Notes: a model not told the origin generated them from the letters alone. A stretch of DNA of 64,000 nucleotides from Arenicola marina (GCA_964019135.1 OZ025252.1:4790823-4854822); one strand, 5' to 3'. Shown: positions 20,461 to 33,587, counted from the stretch's first letter. A program made the numbers and translations.

Positions 20461-22357
20461 CCCCTTTAGGGCAGTCCGCTGGGGTAAGATGTGTATGGAT
20501 TGGGGTGATCACACGTTGACGTGGTCCCCTTTAGGGCAGTCCGCTGGGGTAAGATGTGTATGGATTGGGGTGATCACACGTTGACGTGGTCCCCTTTAAG
20601 GCAGTCCGCTGGGGTAAGATGTGTATGGATTGGGGTGATCACACGTTGACGTGGCCCCCTTTAAGGCAGTCCGCTTGGGTAAGATGTGTTTGGATTGGGG
20701 TCATCACACGTTGACGTGGTCCCCTTTAAGGCAGTCCGCTGGGGTAAGATGTGTATGGATTGGGGTGATCACACGTTGACGTGGTCCCCTTTAAGGCATT
20801 CCGCTGGGGTAAGATGTGTATGGATTGGAGTGATCACACGTTGACGTGGTCCCCTTTAGGGCAGTCCGCTGGGGCAAAATGTGTATGGATTGGGGTGATC
20901 ACACGTTGACGTGGTCCCCTTTAAGGCAGTCCGCTGGGGTAAGATGTGTATGGATTGGAGTGATCACACGTTGACGTGGTCCCCTTTAAGGCAGTCCGCT
21001 GGGGTAAGATGTGTATGGATTGGAGTGATCACACGTTGACGTGGTCCCCTTTAAGGCAGTCCGCTGGGGTAAGATGTGTATGGATTGGGGTGATCACACG
21101 TTGACGTAGTCCCCTTTAAGGCAGTCCGCTGGGGTAAGATGTGTATGGATTGGAGTGATCACACGTTTACGTGGCCCCCTTTAAGGCAGTCCGCTGGGGT
21201 AAAATGTGTATGGATTGGAGTGATCACACGTTGACGTGGTCCCCTTTAGGGCAGTCCGCTGGGGTAAGATGTGTATGGATTGGGGTGATCACACGTTGAC
21301 GTGGTCCCCTTTATGGCAGTCCGCTGGGGTAAGATGTGTATGGATTGGGGTGATCACACGTTGACGTGGTCCCCTTTAAGGCAGTCCGCTGGGGTAAAAT
21401 GTGTATGGATTGGAGTGATCACACGTTGACGTGCTCCCCTTTAGGGCAGTCCGCTGGGGTAAGATGTGTATGGATTGGGGTGATCACACGTTGACGTGGT
21501 CCCCTTTAAGGCAGTCCGCTGGGGTAAGATGTGTATGGATTGGGGTGATCACACGTTGACGTGGTCCCCTTTAAGGCAGTCCGCTGGGGTAAGATGTGTA
21601 TGGATTGGGGTGATCACACGTTGACGTGGTCCCCTTTAAGGCAGTCCGCTGGGGTAAAATGTGTATGGATTGGAGTGATCACACGTTGACGTGGTCCCCT
21701 TTAAGGCAGTCCGCTGGGGTAAGATGTGTATGGATTGAAGTGATCACACGTTGACGTAGTCCCCTTTAAGGCATTCCGCTGGGGTAAGATGTGTATGGAT
21801 TGGGGTGATCACACGTTGACGTGGTCCTCTTTAAGGCAGTCCGCTGGGGTAAGATGTGTATGGATTGGAGTGATCACACGTTGACGTAGTCCCCTTTAAG
21901 GCAGTCCGCTGGGGTAAGATGTGTATGGATTGGGGTGTTGACACGTTGACGTGGTCCCCTTTAAGGCAGTCCGCTGGGGTAAGATGTGTATGGATTGGGG
22001 TGATCACACGTTGACGTAGTCCCCTTTTAAGGCAGTCCGCTGGGGTAAGATGTGTATGGATTGGGGTGATCACACGTTGACGTGGTCCCCTTTAAGGCAG
22101 TCCGCTGGGGTAAGATGTGTATGGATTGGGGTGATCACACGTTGACGTGGTCCCCTTTAAGGCAGTCCGCTAGGGTAAGATGTGTATGGATTGGAGTGAT
22201 CACACGTTGACGTGGTCCCCTTTAAGGCAGTCCGCTGGGGTAAGATGTGTATGGATTGGAGTGATCACACGTTGACGTGGTCCCCTTTATAGCAGTCCGC
22301 TGGGGTAAGATGTGTATGGATTGGGGTTATCACACGTCGACGTGGTCCCCTTTAAGG
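20461..22357. repeat. 65-bp tandem array, about 29 units
   Basis: Each unit holds CCCCTTTAAGGCAGTCCGC, then TGGGGTAAGATGTGTATGG and TGATCACACGTTGACGTGG. Spacing is 65 bp almost throughout, and units differ by a few substitutions (AAG/AGG, GGGG/GGAG). The core GGG|GTAAGA fits a strong plus-strand splice donor, and TCCCCTTTAAG before it looks acceptor-like, but I know of no neighbouring exon. 65 bp is not a multiple of three, so coding is unlikely. Confidence 0.95.
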
Positions 22358-22399
22358 CTAAGATGCTGATCGATAGTTTGCTTGTCTACCTGCCAGCTG

Positions 22400-23060
22400 A
22401 GACCCCGCAACCTTGGAGATGGAGGATGGGGTGGGGGTGGCAAGGAGCGATGATTCGGGATAGGACGCATGCCTAGGGTGAAGCCTAGATGATTATGCGG
22501 CTGATCGGGGTGGCAGTGGTGGGTTGTCAGGGTGGTCAGAGTGATTCAACTAGGAGAGATCGGTGGGCCAGGTGAGGGGGGCGGCGGGTGTGTGGTGAGG
22601 GTGGGCAGGGTAAGGCAAGGTAACCCGGGGTGTGTGGGCCGGGTGGTCAGGGTGAGGCGGAAACCAAATGTGGGTGGTGAGATTAATGCGGCTGGGAAGG
22701 GTGGGTGGTTAAGGTGATGAGGGTAACTTTGGTGAGGCGTGGTTTGGGGTGGGAAGTCCCAATTACTGGGAAGATGTAACATTTTAATGGGAACTATGTA
22801 ATCAGTCGATTGAAAGATGGAGTGTAACATTGGGGAATGTAATCATTTGATTGCAAGATAAACTGTTCTATTGGGAGATGTAATAATTTGATATCGAGAT
22901 GTAATGCTCTATTGGGATGATGTAAGCGTCCGGTTGGAAAATGCTCTGTTCTGCAGTGCAGTGAGTATGTGGCCGGGCATCTATTTGGCCTTCTTGTGAA
23001 AGTAAACAAATTAATTGATTGATTCGCATATGTAATCGTTTGAGTCGGACATATAATTAT
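22400..23060. repeat. Degenerate GGTGAGG/TGTAAC-type repeats
   Basis: 22.40-22.76 kb is G-rich with repeated GGTCAGGGTGAGG-like words. 22.77-23.06 kb repeats a loose motif around GATGTAAT...ATTGGGA every 30-40 bp. The copies are too diverged for a reliable unit length. No gene seen. Confidence 0.55.
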
Positions 23061-23219
23061 TTGATTGCAATACGCAGCGTACTACTTGAAAGATGCCAGC
23101 CGGCGCCGCACTGGATTGGTCGGTGCTGTATATAATCTAACTTTCCTTTCCTGTGTTGCTTCCTATAGATACGATTCTTTAACACTACGGCTTTGTCATA
23201 ATTCATTATTGATTCATTA

Positions 23220-23277
23220 TTCATCGGTATTCATCATAGATGTATATGATGAATTCACTAAGATGAATACTGATGAA
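23220..23277. repeat. Inverted repeat (16-bp stem)
   Basis: TTCATCGGTATTCATC pairs with GATGAATACTGATGAA with one mismatch, across a 26-nt loop that itself contains ATGATGAATTCAC. It may be a small fold-back element or simply a local palindrome in AT-rich DNA. Confidence 0.6.
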
Positions 23278-24639
23278 CCAATACGATTACTTAATTGATT
23301 ACGATCATTGATTATGATTACCCCATGTCTGTTCTATCTAATACTGTCGTGGATTCATGTGACACAATGCACATGCAAAGTAGCATTTTTTTCAATGTAA
23401 ATTCAATGTCAGGCATTATCAAAGGCACTAGTGTTACACCGCTATGTTACCGAAGAGCAGGAACAGCGATACCCAAGTGATATAGGTGCGTGTGCCCTTG
23501 GGCCATTGATATGGTGGCTAAATCCAAGGTTCGGATCGTTGAATATGCCTTATCCTATGCCCTGAAGATCATTTTCAGATCAAAACACCTTATCTATAAC
23601 GATAACGATGGTTTTGTTTTTGTGACGATGAACTGATTATTATCCCACACCCACGTTGTATTGGCCTGATAATACCAAATATGTTGGTTTAGCCTGCTTC
23701 TTCCGTGCAGTGGCGCCTGTCTGATATTCCGACATCATGAGCTAGAAGACGGAAAGTGGCCAGCTGTTTCACTGGCGCCTAAGCCTCGTTGTCAGTTGCA
23801 GGTCGCCAGTGATTTTGACGAAGCGTATAACAATAGGTCCCTTGGCCGCTGATATTGTCCGTTCCAAGGAAAGTAACACGTCCATCTGTAAATAGATCCG
23901 CGACTCTGGACAAAAAACAGTCGATTTCCATACTTGGTGGAGTGAATGGCCAGTCACCACCTGAGCAAATGGAGCAGACAACCTACGCAGGAAATGATCG
24001 CAAATCTTGCAATTTTGTATCTTGTGTACCGTTGAGAGATATCGAATCCGGGTAACAACGTTGTTTGTTGGATTAGGTCACACGGAAAAATAGTCAAGGA
24101 ACTTGTGACTAGTAGTGTAGTTTGAACGTTGAATTCATACCAACCAACTGGTTAAAAACTGACCTGATACTTTCTTTTGATTTACTCAAAAATCAGTGAG
24201 TTGTATGGGTTTGGAATGGACAGTTCGAGTGACGGCCGTCCTTACAATAGCCTATTGGCCCGTGATGTTGACAGAAGATCAATGCTAGACCTGTCAGTTT
24301 GGGGACGGACAGCATCCAAGTGGCTATTTGTTTTTGGGAAGGGGGGTCTAAGGATGGGTTGGGGGGAGGGGGGTCATTAAAATTTAGTCCTAACGTTTAC
24401 CCTTTGTATGATACGTTTTGTTTGTTTTTATGTTCTACTTGCGTGTTCTGCCATCGAAGCATTTTCTGTGTGAACTGATATATAAAGGTGGACAGGCGTT
24501 AGCGATTAATTAATCTTAGCCTGTGTCTCCCAACCTGCAATATCTCTGTAATGCGTATGTATTCATGTAACAACATATTTATTTGTTTTGGTTAAAAAGA
24601 TGAAATGAACTTTGAACTCTATGTGGCTTAACAGGAGGG

Positions 24640-25720
24640 GATGTGAATAAATGGCTTAATGGCCTAGCAGGGGACGATGCGGCCAAATGGCTTAACGGCC
24701 TATCAGGGGACAATGCGGCCAAATGGCTTAATGGCCTAGCAGGGGAGGATGCGGCCAAATGGCTTAGTGGCCTAGCAGGGGAGGATGCGGCCAAGTGGCT
24801 TAGTGGCCTAGCAGGGGAGGATGCGGTCAAGTGGCTTAGTGGCCTAGCAGGGAAAGATGCGGCCAAATGGCTTAATGGTCTAGCAGGGGCAGATGCGGCC
24901 AAATGGTTTAGTGGCCTAGCAGGGGAGGATGCGGCCAAATGGCTTAATGGCCTAGCAGGAAAAGATGCGGCCAAATGGCTTAGTGATCTAGCATGGGAGG
25001 ATGCGGCCAAATGGCTTAATGGCCTAGCAGGGGAAGATGCGGCCAACTGGCTTAGTGGCCTAGCAGGGGCGGATGCGGCCAAATGGCCAAGTGGCTTAGT
25101 GGTCTATCGGAGGAGGATACGGCCAAGTGGTTTAATGGCCTAGCAGGAGAGGATGCGGCCAAATGGTTTAGTGGCCTAGTAGGGGAGGATGCGGCCAAAT
25201 GGCCAAATGGCTTAGTAGCCTAGTAGGGGAGGATGCGGCCAAATGGCCAAGTGGCTTAGTGGCCTAGTAGGGGAGGATGCGGCCAAATGGCCAAGTGGCT
25301 TAGTGGCCTAGTAGGGGAGGATGCGGCCAAATGGCCAAATGGCTTAGTAGCCTAGTAGGGGAGGATGCGGTCAAATGGCTAAGTGGCCAAGTAGGGGAGG
25401 ATGCGGCCAAATGGCCAAGTGGCTTAGTGGCCTAGTAGGGGAGGATGCGGCCAAATGGCCAAGTGGCTTAGTGGCCTAGTAGGGGAGGATGCGGCCAAAT
25501 GGCCCAGCGGCTTAGTGGCCTAGTAGGGGAGAATGCGGCCAAATGGCCCAGCGGCTCAGTGGCCTAGTAGGGGGGAATGCGGCCAAATGGCCCAGTGGCT
25601 TAGTGGCCTAGCAGGGGCGGCTGCCGTCAAATGTCCAAGTGGCTTTGTGGCCTAGAAAGGGCGGGTGCGGCCAAATGGCCAAATGGCCAAGTGGCTTCGT
25701 GGTCTAGCAGGGGAGGCAAA
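24640..25720. repeat. 36-bp then 44-bp tandem array
   Basis: From 24640 to about 25090 the period is 36 bp and the frame repeats a 12-residue unit (AKWLNGLAGEDA), open on both strands. From about 25090 on, units gain 8 bp (an extra GGCCAAGT), giving a 44-bp period and loss of frame. Such openness is expected from a 36-bp repeat without stops, and no splice or start context supports translation. Confidence 0.92.
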
Positions 25721-27298
25721 GAATGAAGTGGCAGTCTGGGAGCATGGCTCTCCGCTACTCGTGTGACTTACCTTGGTATCTTGCCATACACTTAGTGAAT
25801 ACATAAAACACGGACCGCTTCAGACAAAGTGGTCCAACCTATGGCATTGCGCTGTGTGAAACGAAAGGTCAGCTTGGGGGAAAAAAATTGGAAATGGAAA
25901 AGTGAATAGTGTTATTGGTCAAAATTTAATTAACACGGATTGGAGGACATCCGCCGGCGACCACGAAGCGAAAATAACTGGCATTTAATTGGCAAAATTA
26001 AATTTAATCGGATTCCAAGTAGACGCCATAATGACGTGAAGCGAAAATAATACATATGTAATTTGGTTAAAAAAAATCACTTCGCATGGGTGTCATAGCA
26101 TGGTATAGAAATAGTGAGGTTCGCTGGAAGTATGTGCTTCCGGACTGGAGTGACATGTCGGCGTGAAGGGCTGGAGGGTCTGGCGGCAGCTCCAATTGTA
26201 TGTCACCGTTATCACGTCTCCATGCCGACCGCACGGTTAATGATGCCGGCGCCTGTCAACCGGAAGTGAGTCCAGCGTCTCCTAAAACCAATTGGTGAAA
26301 AGCAGTCTGTCACCCAGGAAGCCTAGGAACCGGATTACCAAGCGGGAGACTTTTCCTCTGAATGTGTCCACCGCCCCCCGCTCCCCCAGCTCGGTCCCCA
26401 GCTCTCTTCCCACTCCCTCTTGCTGTGTCATTCGCTTGGTTCTTCGCTGTTAGATTCTGTTGTCATTTTGGGTCTGCCTTTCTTTTTCCCACTTAATTCT
26501 AATTTATGTTTTTTTTTGTTTGACCCTTGTCTGCACCACTCATCCTTCTTGATTATCCCGTACTTCTGTCGCTCGGATCCATTTGGTTTCTGTGCTCTCT
26601 TTCCCTTGTCTCTCTCACTCTCTCGCTCTTTCTCCATCCATCGATCTCGTCTCCTTGCTCTGTCGATCTGCTCTTTTTATCTTATTCTCTCTCTGCGTGT
26701 CGCGCTTGTGACTTCATTGTTACCCTCCCTTAAGGCATGGCGACACAAATTATGCCTATGCCTAGATCTATGAAACTGACGAAATACATTACGTTTGTTG
26801 TACACATATATGTCAAATGACAGCAAGCAGATTTCGATGTCCTCAATCGAAAATCGGAAATGAAATATGCCTTAGAATTAGTATTACATGTACAAGCAAT
26901 AAACTGTTCCGTGTAAACAAAGGCCTCGTGCAATAAACAGAACGTGACAACGTGGCGATGGCATATTCTAGATTCTAGATGGCTTTAGGCGCCAAGGTGG
27001 CCGCTGCGCTTATGAGCCATTGAAAACCACTCCTGCCAACTGCCTGCTGCAAGGATGGCCTCGCGCTCTGGATATTCGCATCCGCTTGCTGGCCCTCATT
27101 GCCAAAAAGTCTCCCTTATCTATGAAGTCACAGTCGGTGTGCAAATCCCTTTGGGATGGCCGCGCGCCAAATGTCTTGGGTTAATGGCAGTAAAGGAACA
27201 GGCTCTTAAACTTGCTTGATTCCTAGTACTCGAAAACAAAAACTAGTCTTGAAGCCTGAGCATTCTATGCTATCCATGACACAATGCCTGTCACTTAT
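25721..27298. other. No recognised gene
   Basis: A pyrimidine-rich patch (about 26330-26720) gives long but biased open frames. I recognise nothing else. Confidence 0.5.
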
Positions 27299-27428
27299 CT
27301 CGGGCGTGGGCCGGGACTTGACCATCTACTTTCTGCCTAATATCAGGCGGGGACCGAGACTTGGCCATCTACTTGGTATTTAATATCAGGCGGGGACCGA
27401 GACTTGGCCACCTATTTTGTCCTTAATA
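27299..27428. repeat. 43-bp repeat, three copies
   Basis: Three copies of a unit built on ATCAGGCGGGGACCGAGACT and TGGCCATCTACTT, with exact 43-bp spacing between the last two (27342, 27385). The first copy is more diverged. Confidence 0.85.
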
Positions 27429-27471
27429 CGGGGCGTACTATGTGCTTAGTATATGCAGGAGTAATCAATAA

Positions 27472-27702
27472 TGGGTGGGTTAGAGCGCTCGCGTGAGTGT
27501 TGAGCGTTCTGGCCATCTGAGAGCCTAACGGCACGTGGATCGGTGGTTCGAGCCCCGCTGTGGCCATGTCTGTGTGGTCGCAGAATAAAGATAATGTCCT
27601 CCTTCGCAAAGAGTAGGGGGTTAACTCCGGGGGCATGGCTCCAATCTCCCTTCCTTCTCCCATTGACGCGATATGTAGATACAACCTACAACCAATCAAT
27701 AA
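27472..27702 (+). mobile_element. tRNA-derived SINE, copy 2
   Basis: It starts at GGGTTAGAGCGCTCGCG (box A) and has a good box B, GGTTCGAGCCCC. The shared body runs to TTGACGCGATATG and the tail to ACAACCTACAACCAATC. The first few head bases are missing or changed compared with copy 1. Confidence 0.87.
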
Positions 27703-28619
27703 TCAAGGATGAGGTAGACCATCAAAGCGACAATTAACCATGTTAATGTTTTCCTCTTTGCTTCCTATTGATTCTGTTGCTTATCAAAGTGAGAGAGGAA
27801 CCTACACCCTGACAAGAAGATCGATGTTACTTACGGCCTCCAGTGCAAACCGAAACAGAAACCGAATCACCTTTGATATTCGGCTCAATTCCCAGTGGCC
27901 TTGGAGCGTCTGTGCCCCCTTCGTTCCTGTTAGCAGGGAGTTTACACGTGTCAACGCAAGTTTACACAGGCTTCTTTGTGCATCTAACCCTCTCTTCCCA
28001 GGCACACGATGTAATCATATAAGGGGTTTCACGCGTGCCCTAGACAACTGACCCTAGCAATCGTCGATACGCGTGACGGAGAGGTCGATCATGACCCAAT
28101 AAGAAAATACTCGAAATCCGATTTATTAGAAAGGGCTGATAATCACCTCAAAGCAAATGATTACGGGGAGTGTTTGAGTTAGATAAATACCGGAAATAGA
28201 CGTGATTGCGGGGTCTGAGCCCGATTCCCCCCGTCGCCTGCATGGTGGAGAGGCTATGATTAACGTTGTGAAGCAATAAGTGTGGGGATGGGGATGCCTG
28301 CCTGGTATACATGTGGCCCCGAACTGTTGCACTGTGCTCTTATATTGTCTCGCCTCTCGGAATCGAGCTGCTTACTGTTGTCATACCTTGCTGTGTGGTT
28401 GTGACTTGGTTGTCCAACCTGCCGGATACTTTGCTGGTTGTGTGTTTCAATGGTAGGACCTATATACGTGTGTAGGAAGTGTTTTATATATATATACGTG
28501 TTGGATTGCTTCAGGCCGCCGACATGGCTACGAGGACCGAGGCATGACGATTGTCTCGTCGTATTGGCTATTGTTATCGGTGTGTGCCATCGATGAGGAG
28601 GAGGAGGTCACGGGGTGTT

Positions 28620-29130
28620 GTCATCATGGAGGTTCGATCATGCTGGCTGGGTGGCTGGCTGGCTGGCGCGTGCGGCGGCTCCTGTTATCTATAGTTAGGG
28701 TGTGGGGGGGGGGGGGGGTGGCGCGTCTGCACTCCGTGGCAGCCAGACAGCCTGGCGCCATGCACGCCCGCCCGCCCGTCAGCAGCCCCCGGAAGAGGTG
28801 CTGGGCTGCTGTTGGTAAGCTGACTACGAGACCCGAACAAGCAAGCAAGCAACCGAGCAACCAGTTGACGAGCAGATATGCCCTTCATTAGTGGGAGGCT
28901 TTGCATGGGGCAGGGGTAGACGCTCAGGGCAGGGGCAGGGACGGGGCATGGGGTAGAGGCAGGGCCCGGGGCAGGGGTTGAGGCTGGGGCACAGGGCCAG
29001 GGGCCAGTGGCAGGGGCTAGGCCGTCCTCCGTGTGCCAGGCCTCGGCACGACCTGCAGGCTGGCTGGCTGGCTGGCTGGCACACACCCACACGGCCCGAG
29101 CGAGAGCCCTGCCCCCCACCCCCCCACTGT
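28620..29130. repeat. GC-rich low-complexity DNA
   Basis: GCTGGCTGG tracts at about 28640 and 29060, a poly-G run near 28706 and repeated GGGGCAGGG words at about 28905-28990. These cause long open frames on both strands. No gene seen. Confidence 0.6.
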
Positions 29131-29741
29131 GGTCATCCACGGGACAAGTGCCAGACCCACAAGGCCACTCTGACTGGTAGACTGCATGCGTCTGGCTGCT
29201 TGCGGAGGGCCATTCCCGCGCGGACCTGTCAACCCGATGTCTCCTCATAGGACAGTTACGCATGACATACCAGTGTGAGCTCACTTACTCACTCACTCAC
29301 CCGCACGTTTGCTCGTCCCCCACCCCGAACTCCGATCCCGGACCCCACCACCCCACCCCTTTTTTTTCCTCCAACCGTGGCCGCAAGACCCCACGGCGAC
29401 ACACTATCTGTGGACATCGCGGTGGAGGTCGAAACAGGACTTCATTAGTACATTCACCCAGCGGGAGAAACTCTGGGAGGTGGCGATGTGGGCGATGTGG
29501 TGACATGCCGTCAGCCTGTCTGTAATGTAACACATCACGTGGATTATCTGTCACCACCATTTGACCGCTGGATATCACAGGGCCCAGAGGGATCTCATTT
29601 TGTTCGGTTCACACGCGAAATAAAGGTGAGGCCGTGTACGTGTGTTTAGTATGTATGTTTCCAGCTGGAATGATGTCCTGCCACAATACTTTCGCTGAAC
29701 CCCGCTGCTTCAGGTAAACGCCGGCGATATCGCTCCGATAA

Positions 29742-29932
29742 AATGAATGGTTCGAGCCCCGCTGTGGTCATGTCTGTGTGGTCGCAGGATAAAGATCCCA
29801 TGTCCTTCTTCGCAAAGAGTAGGGGGTTACCCCCCGGGGACATGGCTCCACTCTCCCGTCCTTCTCCCATTGACGCGATATGACCAAAAGTGGTTAAAAG
29901 GTCCTGAATATATAACCAACCAACCGGTTAAA
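29742..29932 (+). mobile_element. tRNA-derived SINE, copy 3 (5'-truncated)
   Basis: It begins just before box B (GGTTCGAGCCCCGCTGTGG) and lacks the box A head. The body is well preserved, with AAAGATCCCATGTCCTTCTT, AGTAGGGGGTTAC and TTGACGCGATATGACC. It ends in AACCAACCAACC, a typical simple tail. Confidence 0.87.
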
Positions 29933-30071
29933 TGAATAGCATTGATGATAACAATACAATTAAATGACTCGTCTAGTTAACTATAAACTGAGAGGCTATC
30001 ACTCGTTGCTTCTTGCGATCACGGCTGGCGTCTGGCTTTATTTGCCGTTGTGGGAAGCCCAATTAAACATA

Positions 30072-30122
30072 TACATGTATTATATGATAATATATAATAT
30101 ATAATATATATATAATTATTAC
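30072..30122. repeat. AT microsatellite
   Basis: A run of TATAA/TATATA words about 50 bp long. Confidence 0.8.
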
Positions 30123-30249
30123 ATGATAATGTAAAGAATTATAGGGTTTTATCACGGTGGTTAAGCATTGCGCCATGATTAATGGCGTGTGATATTGACC
30201 GGGTGTTGGTAAGGCTCTTCATACATGGTCCTGTTGTTCTGGGGTGAGG

Positions 30250-30930
30250 CTACTGGTGGCCATAAAGATGAGGGGGTGGAGGTAAGGGACAGAGGGGTGG
30301 TTGGGCGTGTAGGGGTGAGGAGCGGTGGGTGGTGGTGGGGGTGGTTGGAGGGGAGGTGGTGAGGGGCGATGCTGGGTCGGCTGAGGTGAAAGTGGTGAGG
30401 GGTGATACTGGGTGGGCTGAGGGGTGGTGGAACGGGGGGTGGGCGGTTAGGGGTAGAAGGGCCCGGGAGATGGTGAGGGATGATGCTGGGTTGGGCTGAG
30501 GGGTGGTGCTGGGGTTGTAGGGGCATTGAGGGGTGGAGGTGGATATGAAACCTGCCACCGACAGATGGCCGGTATATAGATGATATTAAAAAAAGCTCTT
30601 TGTCCATCGCTTATTGATTTCAACTAATATATGAATAACGAGACCTTGTCGAGGTCTCCAGCTCTTGTCTATGACAGGAAGAGCGATTTCGATTACCAGT
30701 AATTACGGCCCCCGGGTCCTTCCTCATTTTGATACGAATGACCCCCCCCCCCCCCACACTTCCTACCCCCCCCCCCCGCTTCCTACCCCCCCCCGCTTCC
30801 TACCCCCCCCCTTCCCTTTCCGCGTCCTAAGCCCCCTGCACGCTTCCTACCCTCCCCCCTCTCCGCTTCGTACCCCCCGCGTCCCCGCTTCCTATCCCCC
30901 TCCCCGCTTGCTACCCCGCCGCCCGCTCCT
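30250..30930. repeat. GGTGGGG-rich and CTTCCTACCCC-rich simple DNA
   Basis: 30250-30560 is a G-rich degenerate repeat (GGTGAGGGGTGATGCTGGGT-like words). 30738-30920 repeats CTTCCTACC plus variable C runs on a 20-25 bp rhythm. The frames here are compositional artefacts. Confidence 0.7.
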
Positions 30931-31061
30931 GTATAAAGCCCAAGGTATTCATCCTTGGGTGAGCTATCAACTTTACCATCCAGGGCGAATCCAGCCCTTA
31001 AACCAACGAGCGTTAGATTGGATTTCGTTCTGACGACGGTTTATGTTTCCTGTGCATCATT

Positions 31062-33315
31062 CTCAGGTTCTCGTCTCTGCATAGAGCATGGAACCCACTC
31101 AGGTTCTCCTGTCTTCATAGAGCATGGAAACCCCTCAGGTTCTCGTCTCTGCATAGAGCATGGAACCCCCTCAGGTTCTCGTCTCTGCATGGAGCATGGA
31201 ACCCCCACAGGTTCTCGTCTCTGCATAGAGCATGGGACCCCCTCAGGTTCTCGTGTCTGCATAGAGCATGGGACCCTCTCAGGTTTTCGTGTCTGCATAG
31301 AGCATGGAAACCCACAGGTTATCGCGTCTGCATAGAGCACGGAACCCCCTCAGGTTATCGTCTCTGCATAGAGCGTGGAACCCCCTCAGGTTCTCGTCTC
31401 TGCATAGAGCATGGAACCCCCCTCCGGTTCTCGTCTCTGCATAGAGCATGGAACCCCCTCAGGCTCTCGTCTCTGCATAGAGCATGGAACCCCTCAGGTT
31501 CTCGTCTCTGCATAGAGCATGGAACCCCCTCAGGTTCTCGTCTCTGCATAGAGCATGGAACCCCCTCAGGTTCTCGTCTCTGCATAGAGCATGGAACCCC
31601 CTCAGGTTCTCGTCTCTGCATAGAGCATGGAACCCCCTCAGGTTCTCGTCTCTACATAGAGCATGGAACCCCTCAGGTTCTCGTCTCTGCATAGAGCATG
31701 GAACCCCCTCCGGTTCTCGTGTCTTCATAGAGCATGGAACCCTCTCAGGTTCTCGTCTCTGCATAGAGCATGGAACCCCCTCAGGTTCTCGTCTCTGCAT
31801 AGAGCATGGAACCCCCTCAGGTTCTCGTCTCTGCATAGAGCATGGAACCCCCTCAGGTTCTCGTCTCTGCATAGAGCATGGAACCCCCTCAGGTTCTCGT
31901 GTCTGCATAGAGCATGGAACCCCCTCAGGTTCTCGTGTCTGCATAGAGCATGGAACCCCCTCAGGTTCTCGTCTCTGCATAGAGCATGGAACCCCCTCAG
32001 GTTCTCGTCTCTGCATAGAGCATGGAACCCCCTCAGGTTCTCGTCTCTGCATAGAGCATGGAACCCTCTCAGGTTCTCGTCTCTGCATAGAGCATGGAAC
32101 CCCTCAGGTTCTCGTCTCTGCATAGAGCATGGAACCCCCTCCGGTTCTCGTGTCTTCATAGAGCATGGAACCCCCTCAGGTTCTCGTCTCTGCATAGAGC
32201 ATGGAACCCCCTCAGGTTCTCGTCTCTGTATAGAGCATGGAACCCCCTCAGGTTCTCGTCTCTGCATAGAGCATGGAACCCCCTCAGATTCTCGTCTCTG
32301 CATAGAGCATGGAACCCCCTCAGGTTCTCGTCTCTGCATAGAGCATGGAACCCCCTCAGGTTCTCGTCTCTGCATAGAGCATGGAACCCCCTCAGGCTCT
32401 CGTCTCTGCATAGAGCATGAAACCCCCTCCGGTTCTCGTGTCTTCATAGAGCATGGAACCCCCTCAGGTTCTCGTCTCTGCATAGAGCATGGAACCCCCT
32501 CCGGTTCTCGTGTCTTCATAAAGCATGGAACCCCCTCAGGTTCTCGTCTCTGCATAGAGCATGGAACCCCCTCAAGTTCTCGTCTCTGCATAGAGCATGG
32601 AACCCCCTCCGGTTCTCGTGTCTGCATAGAGCACGGAACCGCCTCAGGTTCTCGTCTCTGCATAGAGCATGGAACCCCCTCAGGTTCTCGTCTCTGCATA
32701 GAGCATGGAACCCACTCAGGTTCTCGTGTCTTCATAGAGCATGGAACCCCCTCAGGTTCTCGTCTCTGCATAGAGCATGGAACCCCCTCCGGTTCTCGTC
32801 TCTGCATAGAGCATGGAACCCCTTCAGATTCTCGTGTCTTCATAGAGCATGGAACCCTCTCAGGTTCTCGTGTCTGCATAGAGCATGGGACCCTCTCAGG
32901 TTCTCGTGTCTGCATAGAGCATGGATCCCCACAGGGTCTCGTCTCTGCATAGAGCATGGAACCCCTTCAGGTTCTCGTGTCTTCATAGAGCATGGAACCC
33001 TCTCAGGTTCTCGTGTCTGCATAGAGCATGGGACCCTCTCAGGTTCTCGTGTCTGCATAGAGCATGGATCCCCACAGGGTCTCGTCTCTGCATAGAGCAT
33101 GAAACCCCCTCAGGTTCTCGTGTCTTCATAGAGCATGGGACCCCCTCAGGTTCTCGTGTCTGCATAGAGCACGGAACCGCCTCAGGTTCTCGTCTTTGCA
33201 TAGAGCATGAAACCCCCTCAGGTTCTCGTCTTTGCATAGAGCATGGAACCCCCTCAGGTTCTCGTGTCTGCATAGAGCATGGAACCCACTCAAGTTCTCG
33301 TCTCTGCACAGAACA
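31062..33315. repeat. 36-bp tandem array, about 62 units
   Basis: The unit joins GAACCCCCTCAGGTTCTCGT to CTCTGCATAGAGCATG and is mostly 36 bp, with some units one to three bases shorter. The frame phase therefore shifts along the array, and long open frames occur on both strands (for example 31663-32952 plus, 31725-32957 minus). The AG|GT core CCCTCAG|GTTCTC sits in every unit, and the first copy follows TTTCCTGTGCATCATTCTCAG, a good acceptor-like sequence. No homologous protein is recognised. Confidence 0.94.
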
Positions 33316-33587
33316 TGTATAATACCATTAAGTTCAGATTTAATATGTCTCACTCAGCCCGTCTGGCATGACAGATTGACGTCTAAATTCAATAGGGAGT
33401 AGTTTTCTCTGCTGATAAGTACCGGCAAACTGTGTTGGAGATAATACGTCTTTTTGTGCGGTCTGAGAGGCCTAGAGGCCTGGTGTTGTTCGCTGTACCA
33501 CACGACCCCGTGGTGGTGTTATCATCGAGAGACGACAGATGGTCGGACCACGTGGGGTATCCGGTCACATACAGGTCGCTATGGTAG

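Noticed and set aside
24643-25143. 166-residue AKWLNGLAGEDA repeat protein
   Set aside because: Equally open on the opposite strand, no start or splice context, and the frame is lost when the unit becomes 44 bp.
31484-33322. Open frames up to 429 residues on plus and 410 on minus
   Set aside because: They lie wholly in the 36-bp array, overlap on both strands, and change phase where units shorten. A stop-free 36-bp unit gives this automatically.
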